Assembly (NCBI RefSeq): GCF_000828915.1 | Contig: NZ_AP014569.1 | Span: 2,294,001-2,358,000, forward strand | DNA length: 64,000 bases | Direction: 5' to 3' | Origin: Serpentinimonas maccroryi | GTDB lineage: Bacteria; Pseudomonadota; Gammaproteobacteria; Burkholderiales; Burkholderiaceae_C | Part shown: positions 17,206 to 28,073 of the stretch, in pieces | Layout: the number at the start of each line of letters is the position of its first letter | Position numbering within the stretch: position 1 is the stretch's first letter | The notes under the pieces: model-generated | What the model saw: the letters and a program-made list of their open reading frames with translations, nothing else | What the model was told of the DNA's origin: nothing | Databases searched by the model: none | Position numbers and translations under genes: made by a program

Positions 17206-17876
17206 CAGTTGCCTCCTTTGGGCGCTGCTTTGACGGCCGGACGCACGGTCACGAAGCCGCCTTTGGAACCCGGCACTGCGCCCTTGATGAGCAGCAGCTG
17301 GCGCTCGACATCGACGCGCACCACGTCCAAATTCTGCGTGGTCACGGTCTCGTCGCCCATGTGGCCGGTCATTTTTTTGCCGGGGAACACGCGACCGGGG
17401 TCTTGCGCCATCGAGATCGAGCCCGGCACGTTGTGCGAACGGCTGTTGCCGTGCGTGGCGCGCTGCGAGGCAAAGTTGTGGCGCTTGATGGTGCCGGCAA
17501 AGCCTTTACCGATCGAGGTGCCCTGCACGTCGACCTTTTGGCCGGCGGCAAAGAGCTCGGCCACGGGCAGCACGGCACCGGCGGCGTATTTGCCGGCCAG
17601 TTCGGCGCTGACGCGGAACTCTTGCAGGATTTCACCGGCTTCGACGCCGGCTTTGGCCAAGTGCCCAGCGGCGGGCTTGCTCACGCGCGAGGCGCGCCGC
17701 TTGCCGTAGGCCAGTTGCAAGGCATCGTAGCCATCGTTGGCTTGGGTTTTGACTTGTGCCACGCGGTTGTTCGATACATCCACCACCGTGACAGGAACGG
17801 CGTCCCCATCGTCGGTGAATAGGCGCATCATGCCCACCTTGCGGCCCAACAACCCCAGGGAGTTGCTCAGACTCAT
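17205..17876 (-). CDS. rplC: 50S ribosomal protein L3
   Basis: 223 residues starting [24 protein letters not shown]. The W-loop and extension reach the peptidyl-transferase centre; the sequence [20 protein letters not shown] and [17 protein letters not shown] are family signatures, with the Gln of the first part being the usual PrmB methylation site. A promoter with a perfect -10 box lies 170 nt upstream, so rplC and downstream genes can be expressed apart from rpsJ. Confidence 0.97.
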   Translation of the reverse strand: MSLSNSLGLLGRKVGMMRLFTDDGDAVPVTVVDVSNNRVAQVKTQANDGYDALQLAYGKRRASRVSKPAAGHLAKAGVEAGEILQEFRVSAELAGKYAAGAVLPVAELFAAGQKVDVQGTSIGKGFAGTIKRHNFASQRATHGNSRSHNVPGSISMAQDPGRVFPGKKMTGHMGDETVTTQNLDVVRVDVERQLLLIKGAVPGSKGGFVTVRPAVKAAPKGGN

Positions 17877-18045
17877 TTTTTCTCCATTTCCGCGTTGTGC
17901 GCGTGTCCGACTGCAATTGGCCGGAGCTTAGAAACCAGCGCAGCGCCCTTGAAGGCGCCTCTGCCGGTGCAAACGATTTAAAAACCTCTCCCTTGTTTCA
18001 CATGGCCGCACAGCTGCAGCCACCCAAACACGGGCGAAGCCTTGA

Positions 18046-18074
18046 ATTATAACCCGCTGAAAAATTTCACACAA
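18046..18074 (-). promoter_or_regulatory. Sigma-70 promoter in the rpsJ-rplC gap
   Basis: On the minus strand TTGTGT (18069-18074), a 17-nt spacer and TATAAT (18046-18051) form a strong housekeeping promoter with a perfect -10 box. It lies in the 255-nt gap between rpsJ and rplC and would give a leader of about 160 nt before L3. Confidence 0.7.
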
Positions 18075-18131
18075 GGCCTGCGGCGTGTGTGGCTGCCCAT
18101 CTCTGCTGCCACAGACCCTGTGTGCGTTGCC

Positions 18132-18443
18132 TTATTGCAACTTGATCTCCACATCGACGCCGGCGGGCAGGTCGAGCTTCATCAGCGCATCGACGGTTTT
18201 GTCGGTCGGGTCCACAATGTCCATCAGGCGCTGGTGGGTGCGGATCTCGAACTGGTCGCGGCTGGTTTTGTTGACGTGCGGCGAGCGCAGGATGTCGAAG
18301 CGCTTCATGCGCGTGGGCAGGGGCACGGGGCCCTTGACGATGGCCCCGGTGCGCTTGGCGGTTTCGACGATCTCGGCCGCCGAGGTGTCGATCAGCTTGT
18401 AGTCAAAGGCTTTGAGGCGAATGCGGATTTTTTGCTTGCTCAT
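18132..18443 (-). CDS. rpsJ: 30S ribosomal protein S10 (NusE)
   Basis: 103 residues: [30 protein letters not shown] and [30 protein letters not shown] are diagnostic. Besides its ribosomal place it acts as NusE in antitermination complexes. It follows tuf by 36 nt and is separated from rplC by 255 nt that hold a promoter. Confidence 0.98.
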   Translation of the reverse strand: MSKQKIRIRLKAFDYKLIDTSAAEIVETAKRTGAIVKGPVPLPTRMKRFDILRSPHVNKTSRDQFEIRTHQRLMDIVDPTDKTVDALMKLDLPAGVDVEIKLQ

Positions 18444-18479
18444 GGTCGGTGTTTCCTGCTGGGTTCGTCCGGGTTCGCA

Positions 18480-19670
<1,191 letters not shown>

Positions 19671-19833
19671 GATGCAAAAATCCTTCAATCAAAAAAAGAA
19701 CAAAGCCCGTGCGGGTTTAAGGTCTGCGCTGGCGGCGGCGTCACGGGCAACGCCGCCTCACCCAAAGGGGCAACTCAGACCGGGGCCAAGGGCGCCGCCG
19801 CCCAACTAGGGGGCCGCGCCGCTTGGCGACAAC

Positions 19834-21936
19834 TTACTTGGCGCGCGCCGAAATGATGGCCTCTTGCACGTTGCGCGGCGCTTCGGAGTAGTGCTTGAAC
19901 TCCATGGTGTAGGTGGCGCGGCCCTGCGACATCGAGCGCAGCGTGGTCGAGTAACCAAACATCTCGGACAGCGGCACTTCGGCCTTGATCACCTTGCCGC
20001 CACCGACCATATCGTCCATGCCCTGCACCATGCCGCGGCGGCTGGACAAATCGCCCATCACGTTGCCGGCGTAGTCTTCGGGCGTTTCGACCTCGACCGC
20101 CATCATGGGCTCGAGGATCACCGGCTGGGCCTTGCGGCAGCCTTCTTTGAAGCCGAAGATCGCCGCCATTTTGAACGCCTGCTCCGACGAGTCCACGTCG
20201 TGGTAGGAGCCGAAGTGCAGCGTCACCTTGACATCGACCACCGGGTAGCCGGCCAGCACGCCGGTGTTGAGCGCTTCGACCACGCCCTTTTCCACCGCCG
20301 GGATGAACTCGCGCGGCACCACGCCGCCTTTGATGGCATCGACGAACTCGAAGCCTTTGCCCGGCTCTTGCGGTTCGATCTTGAGCACCACGTGGCCGTA
20401 CTGGCCCTTGCCGCCCGACTGGCGCACGAATTTGCCTTCGCTGTCCTCGATCGTGCCGCGGATGGTTTCGCGGTAGGCCACCTGCGGCTTGCCGACGTTG
20501 GCCTCGACGCCGAACTCGCGCTTCATGCGGTCGACGATGATCTCCAGGTGCAGCTCGCCCATGCCGGCGATGATGGTCTGGCCCGATTCTTCGTCGGTCT
20601 TGACGCGGAACGACGGGTCTTCGGACGCCAGCCGGCTCAGGGCGATGCCCATCTTCTCTTGGTCGGCCTTGGTTTTGGGCTCCACCGCTTGGGCGATCAC
20701 GGGCTCGGGGAACACCATTTTCACCAGCGTGATCACGGCCGCCGGGTCGCACAGGGTCTCGCCGGTGGTGACTTCTTTGAGGCCGACGCAGGCGGCGATG
20801 TCGCCGGCGCGGATCTCTTCGACTTCGTTGCGGTTGTTGGCGTGCATCTGCACGATGCGCCCGATGCGCTCTTTTTTGCCCTTGACCGGGTTATAGACCG
20901 TGTCGCCTTTTTTGATCACGCCCGAATAGACGCGCACAAAGGTCAGTTGGCCGACGAAGGGGTCGGTCATGAGTTTGAAGGCCAGCGCCGAGAGCTTCTC
21001 GCCGTCGTCGGCTTTGCGGCTGATGGGCTGGTCTTTTTCGTCGCTGCCCACCACCGGTGGAATATCGACTGGCGAGGGCAGGAAGTCGATCACGGCGTCG
21101 AGCATGCGCTGCACGCCTTTGTTCTTGAACGCGGTGCCGCACAGCATGGGCTGGATTTCGCAGGCGATGGCGCGGGTGCGGATGCCGAGCTTGATTTCGT
21201 CCTCGCTCAAGTCGCCTTCTTCGAGGTACTTGTTCATCAGCTCTTCGCTGGCCTCGGCGGCGGCTTCGACCATTTTTTCGCGCCATTCGGTGGCGCTGGC
21301 GGCGAGCTCGGCGGGGATATCTTGGTACTCGAACTTCATGCCTTGCGAGGCTTCGTCCCAGATGATGGCCTTCATCTTGAGCAGATCGACCACGCCCTTG
21401 AAGTGCTCTTCGGCCCCGATCGGGATCACCACCGGCACCGGGTTGGCCTTCAGGCGCAGGCGCATTTGGTCGTAGACCTTGAAGAAGTTGGCGCCGGTGC
21501 GGTCCATTTTGTTCACAAAGGCCAAGCGCGGCACTTTGTACTTGGTGGCCTGGCGCCAAACGGTTTCGGACTGCGGCTGCACGCCGCCCACGGCGCAATA
21601 GACCATGCAGGCACCGTCGAGCACGCGCATGCTGCGCTCGACTTCGATCGTGAAGTCCACGTGACCCGGGGTGTCGATGATGTTGAAGCGGTGCTCGGGG
21701 TAGGACAGGTCCATGCCCTTCCAGTAGCAGGTGGTGGCTGCCGAGGTGATGGTGATGCCGCGCTCTTGCTCTTGCTCCATCCAGTCCATGGTGGCCGCAC
21801 CGTCGTGGACCTCGCCGATTTTGTGGTTGACCCCGGTGTAAAACAGGATGCGCTCGGTGGTGGTGGTCTTGCCGGCGTCGATGTGGGCCGAGATACCGAT
21901 GTTGCGGTAACGCTCGATGGGCGTGGTGCGGGGCAT
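19834..21936 (-). CDS. fusA: Elongation factor G
   Basis: 700 residues with G motifs [17 protein letters not shown] and [10 protein letters not shown], followed by domains II-V (for example [14 protein letters not shown] in domain III and [11 protein letters not shown] near domain V). It moves tRNAs and mRNA after peptide-bond formation and, with RRF, recycles ribosomes. Normal length for EF-G. Order rpsG-fusA-tuf is the standard str operon. Confidence 0.98.
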   Translation of the reverse strand: MPRTTPIERYRNIGISAHIDAGKTTTTERILFYTGVNHKIGEVHDGAATMDWMEQEQERGITITSAATTCYWKGMDLSYPEHRFNIIDTPGHVDFTIEVERSMRVLDGACMVYCAVGGVQPQSETVWRQATKYKVPRLAFVNKMDRTGANFFKVYDQMRLRLKANPVPVVIPIGAEEHFKGVVDLLKMKAIIWDEASQGMKFEYQDIPAELAASATEWREKMVEAAAEASEELMNKYLEEGDLSEDEIKLGIRTRAIACEIQPMLCGTAFKNKGVQRMLDAVIDFLPSPVDIPPVVGSDEKDQPISRKADDGEKLSALAFKLMTDPFVGQLTFVRVYSGVIKKGDTVYNPVKGKKERIGRIVQMHANNRNEVEEIRAGDIAACVGLKEVTTGETLCDPAAVITLVKMVFPEPVIAQAVEPKTKADQEKMGIALSRLASEDPSFRVKTDEESGQTIIAGMGELHLEIIVDRMKREFGVEANVGKPQVAYRETIRGTIEDSEGKFVRQSGGKGQYGHVVLKIEPQEPGKGFEFVDAIKGGVVPREFIPAVEKGVVEALNTGVLAGYPVVDVKVTLHFGSYHDVDSSEQAFKMAAIFGFKEGCRKAQPVILEPMMAVEVETPEDYAGNVMGDLSSRRGMVQGMDDMVGGGKVIKAEVPLSEMFGYSTTLRSMSQGRATYTMEFKHYSEAPRNVQEAIISARAK

Positions 21937-21962
21937 GAAAAAATCTCCGAAAGATACGGGCC

Positions 21963-21999
21963 AAGCCCGCCCACTCGGGTGCTCGAGTGCGGCGGGCTT
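21963..21999 (-). other. Long hairpin in the rpsG-fusA gap
   Basis: AAGCCCGCC (21963-21971) pairs with GGCGGGCTT (21991-21999), and inside it CACTCG pairs with CGAGTG around a 6-nt loop; one base is bulged. No T run follows on the minus strand, so it is not a normal terminator. It could be an RNA processing, stability or regulatory element in the str mRNA. Confidence 0.55.
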
Positions 22000-22072
22000 T
22001 GGGGATGGGCGATAAGCTGGGTGCCTGTAATGTGCGCCGCTAGCGTGACGGACGGCAGCAGGCCAGCGTGGC

Positions 22073-22543
22073 TTAGAAGCGGAAGTGGCTAAAGGCCTTG
22101 TTGGCCTCGGCCATGCGGTGCACCTCGTCGCGGCGCTTCATGGCGCCGCCACGGCCTTCGTTGGCCTCGAGCAGCTCGTTGGCCAGACGCAAGGCCATCG
22201 ATTTTTCGCCGCGCTTGCGTGCGGCCTGCTTGATCCAGCGCATCGACAACGCCAGCCGGCGCACCGGGCGCACTTCGACCGGCACCTGGTAGTTGGCACC
22301 GCCGACGCGGCGCGACTTGACCTCGACCATCGGCTTGACGTTGTTGATGGCGGTGGTGAACAGCTCCAGCGGGTCTTTGCCGGATTTTTTCTCCATGGTC
22401 TCGAGCGCGCCGTAAATGATGCGCTCGGCGACCGCTTTTTTGCCGCCTTCCATGATCACGTTCATGAACTTGGACAGCTCGACATTGCCGTACTTGGGGT
22501 CCGGCAGGATTTCACGTTTAGGGACTTCGCGACGACGTGGCAT
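22073..22543 (-). CDS. rpsG: 30S ribosomal protein S7
   Basis: 156 residues starting [20 protein letters not shown]; also [18 protein letters not shown] and [19 protein letters not shown]. It nucleates the head of the small subunit and in E. coli is the regulator of the str operon. It follows rpsL by 180 nt, a gap without an obvious second gene. Confidence 0.98.
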   Translation of the reverse strand: MPRRREVPKREILPDPKYGNVELSKFMNVIMEGGKKAVAERIIYGALETMEKKSGKDPLELFTTAINNVKPMVEVKSRRVGGANYQVPVEVRPVRRLALSMRWIKQAARKRGEKSMALRLANELLEANEGRGGAMKRRDEVHRMAEANKAFSHFRF

Positions 22544-22723
22544 TTTTACACCTCAAAAACTTCAGTTGGCCGCACCCTTGGGTGCTGCCGCGAGAGCCAT
22601 GCGCGGCTCCCACTTACTTGACCCGCGCACACAGCGTGCGTTTGGGGCCTACACGCTCAAGACACACGCGCTGCGCGCTGGCCTTGGGCAACGAAACACA
22701 AGCTACAGCCTCTGGGCTGCGGC

Positions 22724-23101
22724 TTATTTGGCTTTGGGCCGTTTGGCGCCGTATTTGGAGCGCGACTGCTTGCGGTCTTTCACGCCTTGCAAGTCGAGCG
22801 AGCCGCGCACGATGTGGTAGCGCACGCCGGGCAAGTCTTTGACCCGGCCGCCGCGCACCAGCACCACGCTGTGCTCTTGCAGGTTGTGGCCTTCGCCGCC
22901 GATGTACGAAATCACCTCAAAGCCGTTGGTCAGGCGCACTTTGGCGACCTTGCGCAAGGCCGAGTTCGGCTTTTTGGGCGTCGTGGTATAGACGCGGGTG
23001 CAGACGCCACGGCGCTGCGGGCAGTTTTCCATGGCCGGGCTCTTGGATTTGGTCTGTTCGACCTCCCGGCCCTGGCGCACGAGTTGATTAATGGTTGGCA
23101 T
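22724..23101 (-). CDS. rpsL: 30S ribosomal protein S12
   Basis: 125 residues starting [19 protein letters not shown]. The decoding-centre loops [19 protein letters not shown] and the [14 protein letters not shown] segment are intact; the lysine in TPKKPNS, where streptomycin-resistance changes occur in other species, is the wild-type K. First gene of the block, behind a promoter at 23169-23198. Confidence 0.98.
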   Translation of the reverse strand: MPTINQLVRQGREVEQTKSKSPAMENCPQRRGVCTRVYTTTPKKPNSALRKVAKVRLTNGFEVISYIGGEGHNLQEHSVVLVRGGRVKDLPGVRYHIVRGSLDLQGVKDRKQSRSKYGAKRPKAK

Positions 23102-23168
23102 TGAAAAAAACGTCCCTAAACGTTTGAAAAACGGCTGACCCTCTCGGCCAAATGCCGAAAAGCCCGTG

Positions 23169-23198
23169 AATGTAGCACGAAAGGCGCGCAGCGGTCAA
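23169..23198 (-). promoter_or_regulatory. Promoter of the str operon, overlapping the exoD-like stop codon
   Basis: On the minus strand TTGACC (23193-23198), an 18-nt spacer and TACATT (23169-23174) with an upstream TG pair. It lies about 70 nt before rpsL. The -35 box includes the stop codon of the upstream exoD-like gene (TGA at 23195-23197). Confidence 0.6.
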
Positions 23199-23914
23199 GC
23201 CAAAGGTGGATAGACCGACCCCCAAGCACGCCAAGCCGCCAGCACGGCCACCGCCACGATGCCCGAGGCATAGGCGCTGCCGATGGCGCCGACGAGCAGC
23301 GACAGCAGCAGCAGCAGGCCGTCGCGGTGCATCCAGCCCAAGCAGAGCGCGATCAGGCTCAGGCCGGGCAAGATGTTGCCCAAAGGCAACGGTATAAAGA
23401 TCAGCAGCGCCATCCAGACGATCCACAGCGCCCACAGGCCGCTCAAGCTGTGGTGCGCCAACCACGTCAGGCGCGGGCGTATCCAAGCCGCAGCGCAGTC
23501 GTGCAACCAGGCCAGCGCGTGCAGCGTGCGCCGGCTCCAGGCGGGGCTCAGGCGCGCGCGCGCCAGCCGCTGTGGCAACGCCGCTGCCGTGGGCTGCCCC
23601 CACTGCCAAGCAATGGCGATGATGGCCACACTCATGGCGGTGCCCAAGCCCATGATGGGAGGCAGGCATAGGCACGCCAGCAGCATGAGCAACAAGGGCC
23701 GCGAGCCGCCATGGCCGTGCAGATCGACCAACTCAGCGATGCTGATGCCCGGCGCGCCCCGCGCAGAAGCTTCAGCACCCACTGCAGCTGGTGCGCCCGG
23801 CGCCTCTGCCGGGCCCGATGCCGCAGCGCCCAGCCCCCCCGCCCCCAAGCCTTCGGCCCAAGCACGACAACGCTGCGCCCAAGTGCGCGGGCAGTTTTCG
23901 GGGCCGTGGTTCAT
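23195..23914 (-). CDS. ExoD-like membrane protein
   Basis: 239 residues. After a polar, Gly/Ala-rich N-terminus (about 1-55) comes the ExoD pattern ISIAELVDLHGHGGSRPLLLMLLACLCLPPI and MALLIFIPLPLGNILPGLSLIALCLGWMHRDG with four or five membrane helices. ExoD-family proteins affect exopolysaccharide synthesis in rhizobia; the biochemical role is not known. The gene ends inside the rpsL promoter and may supply some read-through transcription into the str operon. Confidence 0.8.
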   Translation of the reverse strand: MNHGPENCPRTWAQRCRAWAEGLGAGGLGAAASGPAEAPGAPAAVGAEASARGAPGISIAELVDLHGHGGSRPLLLMLLACLCLPPIMGLGTAMSVAIIAIAWQWGQPTAAALPQRLARARLSPAWSRRTLHALAWLHDCAAAWIRPRLTWLAHHSLSGLWALWIVWMALLIFIPLPLGNILPGLSLIALCLGWMHRDGLLLLLSLLVGAIGSAYASGIVAVAVLAAWRAWGSVYPPLA

Positions 23915-23993
23915 GCGGGCAGCAGCGTGGCTAAAGGCGAAAAGCGGGGTTTGGCGCCAAACGCGGGCAGGTATGCGGGCGGAGCGGGCAACT

Positions 23994-24389
23994 TCAGGTG
24001 GTGCGCAAGTTGGTGCGCAAGCGCTGTGCCTTGCTCAGCGCCCAGTGGCCCAGCAAAGCCAGCACCACGATCAGGCCGGTGACGATGAACCAGACGATCC
24101 ACAAAATCACCGACAAAATCCCCACCAAGCCCGGCAGGAAGGGCAGCAGCGACTCCAGCACCCCCACGGTCCAAGCGAACAGGTCGCGCAGCGGCAGCAA
24201 AAACGCTTCGCCGATCCACGGCGCCAACTCGGGCGGCACCGGCCACTGCGCGATGATGTCGGCCAAGTTGGCGGCCTCGCCGGTGGCGACCTGCGCCGCC
24301 AGCCAGTCGGCCAAGCCGGTTAAGACCCAGATGGTGCCGGTCCAGAGAGCCAGAACGAGAAGGGTCACGACCCAAAGCAGTAGTTTCAC
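23994..24389 (-). CDS. Small membrane protein of unknown function
   Basis: 131 residues with two hydrophobic regions: an N-terminal helix (about 3-25, LLLWVVTLLVLALWTGTIWV) and a C-terminal pair (about 82-118, GLVGILSVILWIVWFIVTGL). Between them lies a Trp/Pro-rich stretch. It ends in a basic tail KAQRLRTNLRTT. I do not recognise a named family. It is followed by the exoD-like gene 79 nt downstream on the same strand. Confidence 0.65.
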   Translation of the reverse strand: MKLLLWVVTLLVLALWTGTIWVLTGLADWLAAQVATGEAANLADIIAQWPVPPELAPWIGEAFLLPLRDLFAWTVGVLESLLPFLPGLVGILSVILWIVWFIVTGLIVVLALLGHWALSKAQRLRTNLRTT

Positions 24390-24518
24390 GCAGAGCTTTC
24401 AAAATAATGAGCACAACCTAGGAGGCCGCGCAGCCGCCCCAAGTTCCGTGCCGCACTATAACGAAAATCCGCGACCGTTGTTGCAGCGCATCAAAAGCGG
24501 CCCGCTCTGCGCAGCCTC

Positions 24519-25616
24519 TCAGGGTTTGATCGCCACCTTGAGCACGCCGTCGCGCTGGTTGGCAAACAAGTCGTAGGCGGCGACGATGTCGTCGAGCCGG
24601 TAGTGGTGCGTCACCAGCAGGCCCAGATCGAGGCGGCCGCTGGCGACCACGTTCATCAGCCGGCGCATGCGCTCCTTGCCGCCCGGGCACAGCGCGGTGA
24701 CGATGCGGTGGTCCCCCAGCCCAGCGGCAAAGGCCGAGAGCGGAATCTTCAGGTCTTCGGAGTACACCCCCAAGCTCGACAGCGTGCCGCCGGGTTTGAG
24801 CACGCGCAGCGCGGCCTCGAAGGTCGATTGCAGGCCCAGCGCCTCGATGGATGAGTCGGCACCCTTGCCGCCAGTGAGGCGCATGACCTCGGCCACCACG
24901 TCGCACTGCTTGAAGTTGAGCGTGATGTCGGCCCCCAGCTGGCGCGCGATCGCCAGCCGGTGGTCGTTGCCATCGACGCCGATGATGGTACTCGCCCCTA
25001 ATAAACGCGCCCCGGCGGTGGCGCACAGGCCGATGGGGCCTTGGGCGAACACGACCACGGTGTCGCCGATTTTGATGTTGGCGTTCTCGGCCCCCTTGAA
25101 GCCGGTGGACATGATGTCGGGGCACATCAGCACCTGCTCGTCGCTCAGGCCCTCGGGCACCGGGGCCAGGTTGGCTTGGGCGTCGGGCACCAGCACGTAC
25201 TCGGCTTGGGTGCCGTCGATCATGTTGCCAAAGCGCCAGCCGGCGGTGGCCTTGTAGCCGTGACAGCCGCAGCGCCCCGACGGCACCAAGTAGCTGCCGT
25301 CTTGCGACGGCGCCCCGTCCTGGGCGGCGTAGGAGTTGAAGTTGGGGCAGATGGCGCCGGCGATCACGCGCTGGCCCTCTTGGTAGCCGATCACGGCCGA
25401 ACCGAGTTTTTCGATCACGCCCACCGGCTCGTGACCCACCGTGAGCCCCTTGGCGACCGGGTACTCGCCTTTGAGGATGTGCACGTCGGTGCCGCAGATG
25501 GTGGTGGTGGTGATGCGCACCAAGGCATCGTTGGGCCCCACCGCGGGGATGGGTTTGTCGGCCAGCTCGATGCGGCCGGGTTCGACGAAGATGGCGGCTT
25601 TCATCATGGCAGTCAT
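24519..25616 (-). CDS. Zinc-dependent alcohol dehydrogenase (MDR family)
   Basis: 365 residues from the ATG at 25616, with GGAG eight nt upstream. Catalytic zinc ligands are seen in TTTICGTDVHI (Cys) and GLTVGHEPVGVIEKLG (His-Glu). The nucleotide-binding motif is VVVFAQGPIGLCATAGARLLGAS. It resembles secondary-alcohol dehydrogenases that use NADP(H) (the Thermoanaerobacter and Clostridium type), since the structural-zinc Cys cluster is absent. Substrate unknown. It stands alone, with no linked regulator. Confidence 0.9.
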   Translation of the reverse strand: MTAMMKAAIFVEPGRIELADKPIPAVGPNDALVRITTTTICGTDVHILKGEYPVAKGLTVGHEPVGVIEKLGSAVIGYQEGQRVIAGAICPNFNSYAAQDGAPSQDGSYLVPSGRCGCHGYKATAGWRFGNMIDGTQAEYVLVPDAQANLAPVPEGLSDEQVLMCPDIMSTGFKGAENANIKIGDTVVVFAQGPIGLCATAGARLLGASTIIGVDGNDHRLAIARQLGADITLNFKQCDVVAEVMRLTGGKGADSSIEALGLQSTFEAALRVLKPGGTLSSLGVYSEDLKIPLSAFAAGLGDHRIVTALCPGGKERMRRLMNVVASGRLDLGLLVTHHYRLDDIVAAYDLFANQRDGVLKVAIKP

Positions 25617-25771
25617 GCTTGCTCCTTGGGGTTGTGGGCACCACACGCGCCCAGCCGCCAAGGCTCGACCCCGCCTTCAGCGCTGCCACGTGTACGGCCC
25701 CAGTCTGGCACGAAACGCGGCGCTTGACCAGCGCGTACCCGAGCGCGTTGCTCGGCTACTGACACGCTCGG

Positions 25772-26968
25772 CTACTGGATCCAGAGCCGCAGCGCGCCCC
25801 AGAAGCGCCCCAGCAGGCCGGCTTGCGGCACCGCCTCGAGCACGAACAGCGGCACTTCGGCCACCACGTCGCCACGGGCGTTGCGCACCCGCAGCGTGCC
25901 CAGCGGCTGGTCTTTGAGCAGCGGCGCCAGCAGCGGCTCGGGCCGCAGCAGCTCGGTGCGCAAACCCGCCGCTTGCCCGGCCGGCACCGTGACCACCACG
26001 CCCTCAGGGCGACCGAGCGGCACCGTGGAAGCGCGGCCCTGCCACACCGGCGGCTGCGACACCACTTGGCCGGGCGCAAACAGGCGCACCGCCTCAAAGG
26101 CCGCGTAGCCCCAGTTGAGCAGGGTCTGGCTCTGCGCGGCGCGGGCGTTTTCGCTGTTGGCCCCCAGCACCACGGCGATCAGCCGGCGCTGCCCGGCATC
26201 CCCGGGGCCGAGCGCGGCAAAGGGGCGCTGCGCGCTGGCCACGATGCCGTAACCCGCGGCCTCGGTGTGGCCAGTTTTCATGCCATCGACGGTGGGGTCG
26301 CGCAGCAGCAGCAGGTTGCGGTTGTTGACGTTGACCGCCGGCGCGCCGGGGTAGTGGTAGCGCTGGATGGCAAAGTAGGGCATGAACTCGGGGAAGTCGC
26401 GGCTCAGGCGCGCCGCCAGCTGCGCCAGGTCGCGCGCCGTGCTGCGGTGGCCGGGGGCGCTCATGCCCTCGGGGTTGACAAAGCGCGTGCGCGTCAGGCC
26501 CAGCGCCTGCGCCTGCTGGTTCATGCGCTCGACAAAGCGCTCCACCGAACCCGCCACGCCCTCGGCCAAGGCGACGGTGGCGTCGTTGGCCGAGAGCACG
26601 ATCATGCCCTTGAGCAAGGCTTCGACGGGCACTTGCGCGCCTTGGGGCGCAAACAGGCGCGAGCCCGGCATGCGCCAGGCGCGCTCGCTCACGGTGAGCG
26701 TTTGCGTGCGCTCGATGCGGCCGGCGCGCAGCGCCTCGAACACCAGATAGGCGCTCATCAGCTTGGTCAGCGAGGCCGGCTCGACCTCGCGGTCGGCTTC
26801 CCGCTCGGCCAATACCTGGCCGCTGGTGGCGTCGAGCAACACAAACGCGCGCGCCGCGATTTCGGGCGGCTGCGGGCTGCTGGCCCAAGCCGGGCTGGCC
26901 GCGCCCAGCAGCCAGCCCACGCACAGCAGAACGTAAAGGAACACGCGATTCAGTAAGGGCAGCGTCAT
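25772..26968 (-). CDS. D-alanyl-D-alanine carboxypeptidase (PBP5/6 type)
   Basis: 398 residues from the ATG at 26968. A signal peptide (about 1-29, ending AWA) leads into the penicillin-binding domain: SLTK at 66-69 (nucleophile Ser66), SAN in VLSANDATVAL and KTG in DGMKTGHTEAAGYG. The C-terminal domain (about 290-380) and the final amphipathic helix (LLGRFWGALRLWI) match PBP5-type enzymes anchored to the outer face of the inner membrane. They remove the terminal D-Ala from peptidoglycan stem peptides, limiting cross-linking. Confidence 0.94.
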   Translation of the reverse strand: MTLPLLNRVFLYVLLCVGWLLGAASPAWASSPQPPEIAARAFVLLDATSGQVLAEREADREVEPASLTKLMSAYLVFEALRAGRIERTQTLTVSERAWRMPGSRLFAPQGAQVPVEALLKGMIVLSANDATVALAEGVAGSVERFVERMNQQAQALGLTRTRFVNPEGMSAPGHRSTARDLAQLAARLSRDFPEFMPYFAIQRYHYPGAPAVNVNNRNLLLLRDPTVDGMKTGHTEAAGYGIVASAQRPFAALGPGDAGQRRLIAVVLGANSENARAAQSQTLLNWGYAAFEAVRLFAPGQVVSQPPVWQGRASTVPLGRPEGVVVTVPAGQAAGLRTELLRPEPLLAPLLKDQPLGTLRVRNARGDVVAEVPLFVLEAVPQAGLLGRFWGALRLWIQ

Positions 26969-27058
26969 GGTGAGGCGGTGGGCAAATAGTCGGTTCGGTT
27001 GTGATCGGCCTAGAGGCGCGAGGAGCGCCGTCGTGGCCGCTATCGGCCACATGGCTTA

Positions 27059-27703
27059 TCAGAAAGCTGGCTCGCAGGCGCGCAAATGCCGCAGCGTCAG
27101 CGCTTTGAGCAAGCCGAGGCGGCCGTGAAAAAAATGCTCGACCCCGGGCACCACGGTGACCGGCAGGCTTTGCGGCCGCGCCCAGTCGAGCACGGCGGCC
27201 AAGGGCACCGTGTCATCGGTCTCGCCGTGTATGAGCGCCGTGCGCTCGTGAAGTTCAGCCGCCAGCACGGGCAGCTCGAAGCGGCTGGCCGCCGCCCCCA
27301 CCAGCAGCACCGATTGCGGCAAGCGCTGCGCCGGCAAGCGCTCGAGCGCGCGCAGCACCACGTAGGCGCCAAAAGAAAAGCCGGCCAACGCCAGCGGCCC
27401 GTGCGCGGCCTCGAGTTGCAGCAGCGCCAGCAGGTCGTCGGTCTCGCCCACGCCGTGGTCGTGGACACCGGCGCTGGCCCCAACACCGCGAAAATTGAAG
27501 CGCAACACCCGCCAGCCCTGCTGCACGTGCGCCCGCGCCAGCGTCTGCACCACTTTGTTGTGCAGCGTGCCGCCAAACAGCGGGTGTGGGTGCGCGATCA
27601 GCGCGAGTCCGCCACCGGAACGGGGCTGCGCCGGCTCGTCGATCGCCACCTCCAGCGCCCCTTGCGGGCCCGGGAGCAGACGGGTTTGGGTGTGCGCGTT
27701 CAT
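27059..27703 (-). CDS. Alpha/beta hydrolase
   Basis: 214 residues from the ATG at 27703. The strand-turn motifs are ALIAHPHPLFGGTLHNKVVQTLA, LRFNFRGVGASAG, and the nucleophile elbow LAGFSFGAYVVLRAL with Ser as nucleophile. The acid is probably in HGETDDTVPL and the His in VEHFFHGRLG. This is the small hydrolase family often labelled alpha/beta hydrolase COG2945. Substrate unknown. It follows the ferredoxin gene by 22 nt, so the two are probably co-transcribed. Confidence 0.85.
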   Translation of the reverse strand: MNAHTQTRLLPGPQGALEVAIDEPAQPRSGGGLALIAHPHPLFGGTLHNKVVQTLARAHVQQGWRVLRFNFRGVGASAGVHDHGVGETDDLLALLQLEAAHGPLALAGFSFGAYVVLRALERLPAQRLPQSVLLVGAAASRFELPVLAAELHERTALIHGETDDTVPLAAVLDWARPQSLPVTVVPGVEHFFHGRLGLLKALTLRHLRACEPAF

Positions 27704-27725
27704 GCTGGCTGCGGGGCTCAACCTC

Positions 27726-28073
27726 TCAGCGCCCGACCTCGGGATCGAGCAACAGGCGCTGCACCGGCACGCCGTCGCACAGATGCGAGTCGATGATCTC
27801 ATCCAGATCGGCGCGGTCTAGGTAGGTGTACCACGTGCCTTGCGGATAGACCACCGCCACCGGCCCGCCGGCGCAGCGGTCTAGGCAACCGGCCTTGTTG
27901 ACCCGCACCCGGCCCGGGCCGTCTAGGCCCAAGGCCTTGACGCGCGCCTTGCAGTGGTCAAAGGCTTGCTGGGCGCCGAGCGCGGCGCAGCAGGCTTGGC
28001 CGTTGTCGCGCTGGTTGAGGCAAAAGAAAATATGGCGCTCATAATAGCTTGGCGCGGGTGTGGCGGGGTTCAT
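27726..28073 (-). CDS. Thioredoxin-fold [2Fe-2S] ferredoxin
   Basis: 115 residues from the ATG at 28073, overlapping the VanZ gene by 4 nt. Cysteines likely to bind the cluster are Cys18 (HIFFCLNQR), Cys28 or Cys29 (GQACCA), and the pair in KAGCLDRCAGGPVAVVYPQG. This spacing is that of thioredoxin-like 2Fe-2S ferredoxins related to the NuoE cluster domain. It probably passes electrons in the cytoplasm; the partner is unknown. Confidence 0.88.
   Translation of the reverse strand: MNPATPAPSYYERHIFFCLNQRDNGQACCAALGAQQAFDHCKARVKALGLDGPGRVRVNKAGCLDRCAGGPVAVVYPQGTWYTYLDRADLDEIIDSHLCDGVPVQRLLLDPEVGR

Noticed and set aside
19671-19720. CCCG-CA-CGGG followed by a T-rich stretch before tuf (minus strand)
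   Set aside because: The loop would be only 2 nt and the stem 4 bp, too weak to call a terminator.
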